Assembly (NCBI RefSeq): GCF_007673235.1 | Contig: NZ_VDZH01000006.1 | Span: forward strand, 1 to 64,000 | Reading direction: 5' to 3' | Length of the DNA stretch: 64,000 nucleotides | Source of the DNA: Curtobacterium pusillum | GTDB taxonomy: Bacteria > Actinomycetota > Actinomycetes > Actinomycetales > Microbacteriaceae | Part shown: positions 49,124 through 55,630 of the stretch, one piece after another | Position numbering within the stretch: position 1 is the first letter of the stretch | Layout of the letters: the number at the start of each line of letters is the position of its first letter | Position numbers and translations under genes: made by a program | Notes under the pieces: model-generated | The model's database searches: none | What the model was told of the DNA's origin: nothing | The model's input: the letters and a program-made list of their open reading frames with translations, nothing else

Positions 49124-50609
49124 CCTGCCGGTTCGGGATCACCCGCAGTGCGACGACCGCGGCGACGGCGAGCAGGACGGCCGCGCAGACCGAGGCGAGC
49201 TGCATGCCGCCGGTGAACGCCTCGCGCGCGTGCTCGAGGAGTGGCGAGGACCCGTCGAGTACCTGCGACGCACTCGCGAGCGACTCACGGATCGCGGTCC
49301 CCGCGCTCGCCGGGACGTCGAGGTTCGCCCGGTAGAACGCCGTCTGCAGTGACCCGAGCACGGCGATGCCCAGCGCCACGCCGAGCTCGTACCCGGTCTC
49401 GGAGATCGCCGACGCCGCGCCCGCCCGCTCCCGGGGCGCAGCGGCGACCACGGCGTCGGTGGCGAGCGTCATCGAGACCCCGACGCCGAGACCGACGACC
49501 GCCAGGGCGATCGCGATCCCCCAGTAGGTCGGCAGCCCCTCGGCGAACGCGAGCCCCGCCATGCCGACGGCCGCGACCGCCAACCCGAGGCCGATCGACC
49601 GCCCGGGGCCGACGCGGCGGGCGAGCAGGCCGATCACGGCGATGACCGCGATCGAGGCCAGGGTGGCCGGGAGCTCGGCGGCGCCGGCGAGCAGCGGCGG
49701 GAAGCCCCGGACCAGCTGCAGGTACTGTGAGAAGAAGAACAGCAGGCCGCTCAGCGCGAACACGGAGAGCGAGTTCGCCACCACGGCACCGGAGAACGCC
49801 GGGATCCGGAAGAGCTGCAGGTCGATGAGCGGTGTCGCCAGGCCCTTCTGCCGCCGGACGAACCACCAGCCCGCGGCGATGCCGATGAGCGCAGCGACCG
49901 GGACGGTCCAGTCGAACCCGTGCCCGACGAGGTGCTTCACGGCGTACACGAGCGGCACGATCGACAGCACCGACAACACGGCGGAGAGCAGGTCGATCGG
50001 CGTCCGAGCACCGCCCCGGGACTCGGGCAGCAGGATCGCCCCGGCGACGACGATCACCACGATCACCGGTATGTTGATGAGGAACACGGACCCCCACCAG
50101 AAGTGCTCGAGCAGCGCGCCGCCGACGAGCGGTCCGGCGGCCGCGCCACCCGTCGCACCGGCGGACCAGACCGCGATGGCGGTCGTGCGCTGCCGGGCGT
50201 CGCGGAAGACCGCACGGACGAGGGACAGCGTCGACGGCATGAGCGTCGCGCCGGCGATGCCGAGCAGGGCCCGTGCGGCGATGAGGAGCTCGGGGGTGGT
50301 CGCGAACGCTGCGGCGGCCGAGGCCAGCCCGAAGGCGATCGAGCCGATGAGCAGCAGGCGCTTCCGCCCGATCCGGTCGGCGACGTTGCCCATGGTCACG
50401 AGCAACCCGGCGAGCGCGAAGGAGTACACGTCGCCGATCCAGAGCACCTGCGTCGCCGTCGGGTCGAGGTCGGCGGTGAGCGACGGGACCGCCAGGGCCA
50501 GCACGGTGCCGTCGATCGCGAGCAGCACGACGGCGAGGGTGAGCACGCCGAGGCCCGCCCACTCCCGAGCGGTGGCGCGGTGGATCGGCGTGGCGGTGGT
50601 CTGCGTCAT
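49098..50609 (-). CDS. MFS efflux transporter, DHA2 family
   Basis: A 503-residue 14-helix drug:H+ antiporter. DHA2 motifs are LLAIDGTVLALAVPSLTADL in helix 1 (motif D1), GNVADRIGRKRLLLIG (motif A) and AGATGGAAAGPLVGGALLE (motif C). It starts at ATG 50609. The TetR gene follows in overlap. The cysteine-poor, hydrophobic sequence and the upstream double palindrome fit a repressible efflux pump. Confidence 0.92.
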   Translation of the reverse strand: MTQTTATPIHRATAREWAGLGVLTLAVVLLAIDGTVLALAVPSLTADLDPTATQVLWIGDVYSFALAGLLVTMGNVADRIGRKRLLLIGSIAFGLASAAAAFATTPELLIAARALLGIAGATLMPSTLSLVRAVFRDARQRTTAIAVWSAGATGGAAAGPLVGGALLEHFWWGSVFLINIPVIVVIVVAGAILLPESRGGARTPIDLLSAVLSVLSIVPLVYAVKHLVGHGFDWTVPVAALIGIAAGWWFVRRQKGLATPLIDLQLFRIPAFSGAVVANSLSVFALSGLLFFFSQYLQLVRGFPPLLAGAAELPATLASIAVIAVIGLLARRVGPGRSIGLGLAVAAVGMAGLAFAEGLPTYWGIAIALAVVGLGVGVSMTLATDAVVAAAPRERAGAASAISETGYELGVALGIAVLGSLQTAFYRANLDVPASAGTAIRESLASASQVLDGSSPLLEHAREAFTGGMQLASVCAAVLLAVAAVVALRVIPNRQDGTREQDD

Positions 50610-50624
50610 GCCGTCAGCCTAACC

Positions 50625-50636
50625 GACCATCTGGTC
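50625..50636. promoter_or_regulatory. Operator-like palindrome 1 before MFS
   Basis: GACCA-TC-TGGTC, 15 bases before the pump start codon; arms of five bases. Confidence 0.45.
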
Positions 50637-50643
50637 TGTCCAG

Positions 50644-50659
50644 CAGACTGCACAGTCTG
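50644..50659. promoter_or_regulatory. Operator-like palindrome 2 before MFS
   Basis: CAGACTG-CA-CAGTCTG, an exact inverted repeat with seven-base arms, 34 bases before the pump start. This is the better of the two sites and the likely binding site of the TetR protein encoded downstream. Confidence 0.65.
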
Positions 50660-50679
50660 TGATCAGGATCACCCGATGG

Positions 50680-51330
50680 TCAGCCGCCCAGTCGGTCGCG
50701 CTCCGCCGCCGGCAGGTGCTCCGCCGCGGTCTGCCGCGCCGCCGGTGTCAGGAACAGCCCGCTCCGCTCGAGGAACGCCACGAGCGCCGGCTCCGACGCC
50801 CGCTTGCCGGTCTCGCGCAGCACCCAGCCGAGCGCGGACTGCACCGTCTCGCTGCGCTCCCGCACGAGCCGCCCCGCGATGGCGAGCGGGACCTCCGCGT
50901 CGCCTCGCTTCGCGAACGCCAGGGTCGCCACCACCGCGATCCGTCGCACCATCGCCACGTCGGACTTCACGAGTGCGAACAGCGGCCCGGTCGATCCACC
51001 GACCAGTGGTACCCCCACGAGCTCCTCCGCCGCGAGGTCCACGAGCGCCGTGTCGTCGAACCGCTCCGCCTTCGCCGCCGCGAGGTACTCGTCGGTCAGC
51101 TCGGGATCGGGTCGTTCCCGAGCAGCCTGCACGAGCAGCAGCACCGCGACCAAGCGCGCCCCGCGATCCTCACTCCACAGGAGCGCGGACCGCTGTCCCT
51201 CGTCGAGGTCCGCGAACTGCCGCGCGACCCTGCGGGCCGCAGCGACGTCGCCGTCGGTCCGTGCGAACGCCGCGAGCACGGCCTCCGCATCCGCGTGCCC
51301 CCGTCCACCACCGGCCTGGAGGCGCGTCAC
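50680..51330 (-). CDS. HEAT-like protein, DNA alkylation repair (AlkD)-like
   Basis: A 216-residue alpha-helical repeat protein, with helices such as FADLDEGQRSALLWSEDRGARLVAVLLLVQ, ALVDLAAEELVG and DVAMVRRIAVVATLAFAKRGDAEVPLAIAGRLV; the last is characteristic of AlkD-type glycosylases that remove alkylated bases. At 216 residues it is near the short limit of the family. It starts at GTG 51330, overlapping the TSUP gene stop by four bases (51327-51330). The first codons (MTRLQAG) are made of the CCTGGAGGC repeat; the same 20 bases occur at 24777-24796. Confidence 0.75.
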   Translation of the reverse strand: MTRLQAGGGRGHADAEAVLAAFARTDGDVAAARRVARQFADLDEGQRSALLWSEDRGARLVAVLLLVQAARERPDPELTDEYLAAAKAERFDDTALVDLAAEELVGVPLVGGSTGPLFALVKSDVAMVRRIAVVATLAFAKRGDAEVPLAIAGRLVRERSETVQSALGWVLRETGKRASEPALVAFLERSGLFLTPAARQTAAEHLPAAERDRLGG

Positions 51331-52130
51331 GCGACCTCCCCGTCCGTCGCCGCGTTCCGTGGTGCGGTCCGACGACCGCGGCGCAGGACGATCACCGCGA
51401 CGACCACCAGGAACGCGGCGAAGAGCCAGGTGCCCACCTGCGGGTCGACGAGGCGGGCGATCCACGCGCCTCCAGGCGAACAGACCGCAGCCGTGACCCC
51501 GACGGTCAAGCCGACCCGCAGCTCGACGGCGCGGCGACGGAGGTTCGCCACCGTGCCGGACACCGACGTCGGCACCATCGTGAGGAGGGACGTGCCCTTC
51601 GCGAGCAGGTCACCGGCACCCAGGACCACCTCGAGGCCGGGCACGATGACGACACCGCCACCGACCCCGACCAACCCGGAGAGCACGCCGGACAGCAGAC
51701 CGAGCAGCAGGAGCACGACCGCTTCGACGACACCGAAGTGGACATCGCCGCCGCGCGTCGGCACCGTCGTGAACAGGGAGACCAGCACGACGGCGATGAA
51801 CCCGACGAAGATCCACGGCAGGACCCGCAGCGGGAGTGCACGCAGCAGCCTCGCTCCGACCGGGGCGCCGACCACGCCGCCGATCGCCAGGGTGAGTGCC
51901 GCGAGCCAGTGCACCTCGCCCTGCGCGGCGTAGGTGATCGCACCGACGACGGCCGCCGGGGCGATCGCCACGAGCGAGGTCGCGGACGCCCGCCGCTGGT
52001 CGAGGTGCAGGAACGCCATCAGCGCTGGCACGACGATGACCCCGCCGCCGACGCCGAACAGGCCGGAGAGCACCCCGGCGACGATCCCGATCGCGACCAG
52101 CACGATCACCTGCCCGCGGCGCTTCTCCAT
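51327..52130 (-). CDS. TSUP (TauE/SafE) family permease
   Basis: A 267-residue membrane protein with eight helices. The family hallmark, two related GVGGGxxxVP motifs, is clear: LFGVGGGVIVVPALMAF and LVGVGGGVVIVPGLEVV. TSUP proteins export or import organosulfur or sulfite compounds. ATG 52130 (MEKRRGQVIVL) is the start. It is coupled to the AlkD-like gene downstream. The 400 bases in front hold five hairpins, so transcription or translation may be controlled by RNA structure. Confidence 0.9.
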   Translation of the reverse strand: MEKRRGQVIVLVAIGIVAGVLSGLFGVGGGVIVVPALMAFLHLDQRRASATSLVAIAPAAVVGAITYAAQGEVHWLAALTLAIGGVVGAPVGARLLRALPLRVLPWIFVGFIAVVLVSLFTTVPTRGGDVHFGVVEAVVLLLLGLLSGVLSGLVGVGGGVVIVPGLEVVLGAGDLLAKGTSLLTMVPTSVSGTVANLRRRAVELRVGLTVGVTAAVCSPGGAWIARLVDPQVGTWLFAAFLVVVAVIVLRRGRRTAPRNAATDGEVA

Positions 52131-52172
52131 CCCGCCAACCCTACGGCGCGACCGTTCGATCCGAGCACGGTT

Positions 52173-52206
52173 GAAGCCCACCACCGGGGCAACGGTGATG
52201 GGCTTC
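52173..52206. repeat. Inverted repeat near TSUP start
   Basis: GAAGCCCA at 52173-52180 pairs with TGGGCTTC at 52199-52206, and inner CACCG (52182-52186) pairs with CGGTG (52193-52197), one mismatch between. The stem of about 13 bp lies 43 bases before the TSUP start codon. Confidence 0.6.
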
Positions 52207-52245
52207 GATTTGCTCTCCGAGTGGAGTGCCGACGGGACCAGAGGT

Positions 52246-52269
52246 GTCCCGAGCGCGAACGCTCGGGAC
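52246..52269. repeat. Perfect 10-bp stem with CGAA loop
   Basis: GTCCCGAGCG (52246-52255) and CGCTCGGGAC (52260-52269) are exact complements round CGAA; on the minus strand the loop is TTCG, the most stable tetraloop, closed by a C-G pair. This argues for a functional RNA structure on the minus strand. Confidence 0.6.
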
Positions 52270-52423
52270 CAGCATACGTGACCCCGGTCACGCATGCACC
52301 CCTCGGCACTTCCGCTCCTCGTGTCCGCCAGGCTCGTGCTCGACCTCTGGCGGAAGGACTGAAACAGGCGGCTCGCACCCACGGGTGCGGGCCTTTCGGG
52401 TTCGGGCCGCGCCGCACTTCACG

Positions 52424-52470
52424 GAGCAGAAATGGTCGGGTGCGGTGACGACGCGCGACCACTTCTGCTC
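52424..52470 (-). terminator. Long inverted repeat after the M23 gene
   Basis: GAGCAGAAATGGTCG (52424-52438) pairs with CGACCACTTCTGCTC (52456-52470) at 14 of 15 positions, loop of 17. It follows the stop of the lectin-peptidase gene by 60 bases on the minus strand. Smaller hairpins at 52324-52354 (8-bp stem) and 52374-52389 (7-bp stem) lie beyond it. Confidence 0.55.
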
Positions 52471-52531
52471 ACTGAACGGCCGCGCCGGGCACGCCGACCA
52501 CTTCCCGCCCCCCGCCCGGTCCGCGCCGCGA

Positions 52532-53725
52532 TCACCGGAAGTGCAGGACCTTCAGCGGGTCAACGAGCGTCGCGCCCTGCCGGACCTCGACGTGCACGTG
52601 CGGGCCGGTGGACTGCCCGGTGTTGCCGGACTTCGCGATCTCGTTCCCCTTCGACACGATCTGCCCCTTCTTCACCTCGATCTTGCTGAGGTGCGCGGTG
52701 AGGACGGTCGTGGTGCCGTAGGTGACGATGACGTAGTTGCCGTAGGACGGGTTGTTCGCGACGGTGCTCGTGACCGTCCCCGTCGCCGAGGCGTACACGG
52801 GGGTGCCGGTGCCGACCGCCGCGTCGGTGCCCTGGTGGTAGCGCGGGACGTGCCCGGCGCCGCGGTCGTCCCCGTACTTGCCGGAGATCTTCGTGCTCGC
52901 GACCGGCCAGAGCAGCCCGGTGACGGGGCGGGTCGACCACGCGCGGGTGTCGGTCTTTCCGTAGACGACGACGTTGCCGTCGACCTGCACGAGCAGACGT
53001 CCGGCGCCGGCCCTGCTCGTGTGGCTCGCCCACAGCGCCTTGTTGGTGGCGGAGTAGACGACGAAGTTGCCGTCGGTCTGCACGGCCGCGTACGCACCGG
53101 GGTTCCCGCCGGTCTTCGTCGCCCAGACCGTCTTGCCGTTGACGGCCTGCACGAGGATCCCGTCGGTGCGCATGGTGAGGGTGCGCCCCTGCGACGGGTC
53201 GGAACGCAGGACGGTGCCGGGCAGGATGACGTTCCCGGCGACGACGCTGTCCTGGTAGCTCGAGAACTCGATGATGTTCTGCTTGGCGGTGTTCGTCATG
53301 CGCATGGTGCCGTCGGCGCGGATGCCGAAGTCGCGGCCGACCTGCCCGGCTCCGCCCCAGAGCGCCGCACGCGAGGCCCCGTACCAGATCGCCAGCGTGC
53401 CGTTCGTCCGGATCTGCGCGGACGCCCCCGGCTTCCCGGCGGTGTTCGACGCCCACAGGACCTTGCGGCCGATCCCGTACTCGACGAGGTTGCCGTCGCC
53501 CTGCATGACGAGCTGGAACTGCCCGTTGACCGAGGTGATCGAGTCGCCCGGCCAGAGCGTCGTGCCAGCGGGAGCCGCGCCCTTGTAGACCGCGGGCGCG
53601 GCGGTGGCGGGCTCCGCGGTGCCGACGAGTCCGGCCGCGACGGCTGTGACCGCGAGGGCGGTGGCGAGCAGACGGAGACGCACGGGTCGTGCGACCGGAC
53701 GTGCCGTGGACGTGGTGCTGCGCAT
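52532..53725 (-). CDS. Secreted M23 peptidase with bulb-type lectin repeats
   Basis: A 397-residue exported protein: a Sec signal peptide (cleaved near ATAAP), then three-fold bulb lectin (mannose-binding) repeats with complete QxDGNxVxY motifs, QGDGNLVEY, QTDGNFVVY and QVDGNVVVY, and related degenerate repeats between them; then a C-terminal LytM/M23 domain with zinc ligands in HQGTDAAVG and HVHVEVRQG and the intervening GNYVIVTYG and GNTGQST. It would cut peptidoglycan peptide bridges while the lectin part targets sugar. It starts at ATG 53725. This combination resembles predatory or competitor-directed wall hydrolases, but use in its own wall remodelling is equally possible. Confidence 0.88.
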   Translation of the reverse strand: MRSTTSTARPVARPVRLRLLATALAVTAVAAGLVGTAEPATAAPAVYKGAAPAGTTLWPGDSITSVNGQFQLVMQGDGNLVEYGIGRKVLWASNTAGKPGASAQIRTNGTLAIWYGASRAALWGGAGQVGRDFGIRADGTMRMTNTAKQNIIEFSSYQDSVVAGNVILPGTVLRSDPSQGRTLTMRTDGILVQAVNGKTVWATKTGGNPGAYAAVQTDGNFVVYSATNKALWASHTSRAGAGRLLVQVDGNVVVYGKTDTRAWSTRPVTGLLWPVASTKISGKYGDDRGAGHVPRYHQGTDAAVGTGTPVYASATGTVTSTVANNPSYGNYVIVTYGTTTVLTAHLSKIEVKKGQIVSKGNEIAKSGNTGQSTGPHVHVEVRQGATLVDPLKVLHFR

Positions 53726-53901
53726 GATTCCCCTGACCTGTGACCGCCGGACGACGATCGGAGCGTGGCGATCACGCCCCTGCGCGATCGTTCGGCAGCG
53801 CGCTCTCGACACGCCGCCGAACGATGGTCACTTGTTCAGGGAGGCTGCACAACCCCCTTGACACCTCGGGGAGGACCCCAGTTCCAGGGGGCCGACGCGC
53901 G

Positions 53902-54378
53902 TCACGGCGCCTGGAAGAACTCCTTCGGCGTCGCCAGGAGCGCCTCGAGCTTGTGGAAGGACTGCGTCCAGCCGGCGATGTTCATGTCGCGCATGACCTC
54001 CGGGAACGGGCCCTGGGTCAGGGTGACGATCGTGCCGTCGCCGTCCTCGGCGAACTCGAGCGTGAGGGACAACGGCGTCCCGTCCTCGATGCCCGGGATG
54101 CCGTGGGCCGTCGAGGTCCCCACGATGACGCGGTTCTCCTCGATCTCCTGCAGGACGGAGGTCACGGGCGACGACCACTCCGCGTTGTCGTTGCTCACCA
54201 TCGTCAGGTTCCAGGCCCCACCGACGCGGGCGTCGACCTCGACGGTCGCGACGGGGACGTGGAAGCCGAGCGGCCCGAACCACAGCGCGAGCAGCGCGGG
54301 GTCGACGAAGGCGCGGTAGACGTCCGCGACGGGGTGGGCGAAGCGGTGGGTGGCGTGGGCGGTGAACTGCTCGGTCAT
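53902..54378 (-). CDS. SRPBCC (AHSA1/START) domain protein
   Basis: A 158-residue helix-grip protein of the AHSA1 group: ATHRFAHPVADVYRAFVDPALLALWFGPLGF at the start, the strand GGAWNLTMVSND, and TPLSLTLEFAEDGDGTIVTLTQG before the long C-terminal helix. It binds a hydrophobic ligand. It starts at ATG 54378, overlapping the ArsR stop by four bases (54375-54378). ArsR plus SRPBCC is a very common actinobacterial pair; the SRPBCC protein probably affects or shares the regulator's ligand. Confidence 0.9.
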   Translation of the reverse strand: MTEQFTAHATHRFAHPVADVYRAFVDPALLALWFGPLGFHVPVATVEVDARVGGAWNLTMVSNDNAEWSSPVTSVLQEIEENRVIVGTSTAHGIPGIEDGTPLSLTLEFAEDGDGTIVTLTQGPFPEVMRDMNIAGWTQSFHKLEALLATPKEFFQAP

Positions 54379-54770
54379 GACTGCTCCTGCGAGTCGGTGG
54401 TGATGGCGGGGGTGGGTGTGGCACTGGACGCACCGACCACGCGGGTGTGGTCGCGCTGGGCGGCGAGCACTGCCTCCAGGCTGTCGAACCGGCGGTCCCA
54501 AGCGGGCTGCAACCCGCCCAACCAGGTGCCGAGTTCGTCGACGGCCTCCGGCCGGAGACGGCACGTGCGCCAGGTGCCGTGCCGTTCCCGGGTGATGAGC
54601 CCAGCGCGTTCGAGCACGCCGAGGTGACGCGAGATCGCCGGGGCACTGACGTCGAACGGCGCGGAGAGGTCGGTGACGGTCGCCTCGCCCTTGCCGAGCC
54701 GTTCGACGATCCGGCGACGGATCGGGTCGGCGAGCGCCGACAGGACGACGTCGATGCGGTCGGTGTCCAT
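54375..54770 (-). CDS. ArsR-family regulator
   Basis: A 131-residue winged-helix repressor. HTH: ALADPIRRRIVERLGKGEATVTDLSAPFDVSAPAISRHLGVLERAGLITRE (about 12-62). No Cys-based metal site is present, so it is not a metal sensor of the classical type. AAGGAGGCGACG precedes ATG 54770. A perfect 16-base palindrome (54793-54808) lies 22 bases upstream. It is coupled to the SRPBCC gene. Confidence 0.92.
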   Translation of the reverse strand: MDTDRIDVVLSALADPIRRRIVERLGKGEATVTDLSAPFDVSAPAISRHLGVLERAGLITRERHGTWRTCRLRPEAVDELGTWLGGLQPAWDRRFDSLEAVLAAQRDHTRVVGASSATPTPAITTDSQEQS

Positions 54771-54792
54771 CGTCGCCTCCTTGGTGAACCAG

Positions 54793-54808
54793 GCGGTTAA
54801 TTAACCGC
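54793..54808. promoter_or_regulatory. ArsR operator
   Basis: GCGGTTAATTAACCGC is perfectly self-complementary and AT-rich in its centre. The position 22 bases before the ArsR start and the known GTTAATTAAC-type sites of ArsR/SRPBCC pairs make it the operator. Confidence 0.75.
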
Positions 54809-54887
54809 TGCGTTCAGTATCGATCTACCCACACTGATCCGCAAGGGCCGGTTTCGACATCCAGTATTCTGCCGTACACTTGCAAGC

Positions 54888-55595
54888 GTGATGCGAACCC
54901 GACTGCTCAGCACGCTCGTCCCCGCCGCCGCGCTCCTCGTGGCGCTCACCGCCTGCAGCACCGGCGGTGCTCCCGCAGCACCGACCGACGACCGCAGCGC
55001 GAGCGCGACCGGCGATCCGACGTCGCCGCCGGCGTTGCGACCGGGCTGGGACGCGGCCACCGGCACCATCACGCTCGGCGACGGCCCGACCCGGATCGAC
55101 GTCTGGTTCGACCCGATGTGCCCCTACTGCAAGCAGTTCGACGAGGCGCAGCGCGAAGCCCTGGCCGACTGGTCGACACGGGACGGCTCGCAGGTCGTCC
55201 TGCATCCGCTCACCTTCCTCGACCGCGCGTCGCAGGGGTCGGCGTACTCGACCCGCGCCGCGACCGTGCTCGCCACGGCCGCCGAACAGGATCCCGCGGC
55301 GGTGCTGCCGATCCTGCTCGACCTCTACGACCGACAGCCCGCAGAGCAGACCGCGGGGCTGGACGACGCCGCGCTGCGCGCGATCGCGTCGGCGCACGGG
55401 GTCGACGCGGCGAAGGCGCTCGCGGACCGGCCGTGGGACACGACGTTCCGGAAGACGTCCGCCGAGGCGTTCAGCGGCCGCGACGCGATCACGGGCACGC
55501 CGACGATGCGCGTCGACGGGCGCGAGGTCCCGAGCGGGCAGCTCTACGAGTCCGGCCTGCGGAAGCAGGTCGACACGTACCTCGACCAGCGCTGA
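54888..55595 (+). CDS. DsbA-like thioredoxin-fold lipoprotein
   Basis: A 235-residue exported disulfide protein. A lipoprotein signal ends in LTACS (Cys about 23). The thioredoxin fold has the active site CPYC in VWFDPMCPYCKQF (about 80-83), and the cis-Pro loop is GTPTMRVDG near the end. The layout is like the Dsb/MDD-type VKOR partners of actinobacteria. It starts at GTG 54888, or ATG 54891. It precedes the gamma-glutamyltransferase gene by 35 bases and may share its transcript. The CxxC suggests oxidase activity outside the membrane. Confidence 0.9.
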   Translation: MMRTRLLSTLVPAAALLVALTACSTGGAPAAPTDDRSASATGDPTSPPALRPGWDAATGTITLGDGPTRIDVWFDPMCPYCKQFDEAQREALADWSTRDGSQVVLHPLTFLDRASQGSAYSTRAATVLATAAEQDPAAVLPILLDLYDRQPAEQTAGLDDAALRAIASAHGVDAAKALADRPWDTTFRKTSAEAFSGRDAITGTPTMRVDGREVPSGQLYESGLRKQVDTYLDQR

Positions 55596-55630
55596 ACCCC
55601 GGGGCCGCCCGACGAGGACAGGATGGAGGC

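Larger units (their letters stand above)
52131..52531. other. 400-base hairpin-rich intergenic region
   Basis: The longest gap in the window, between TSUP (downstream on minus) and the lectin-M23 gene (upstream on minus). No coding frame stands out. It contains five inverted repeats: 52173-52206, 52246-52269, 52324-52354, 52374-52389 and 52424-52470, each listed or described separately. The AT-richer stretch around 52200-52220 (GGCTTCGATTTGC) is the best place for a promoter. Confidence 0.5.

Noticed and set aside
52131..52531. tRNA gene in the structured gap
   Set aside because: No cloverleaf, T-loop GTTCGA or CCA-type end could be found; only separate hairpins.
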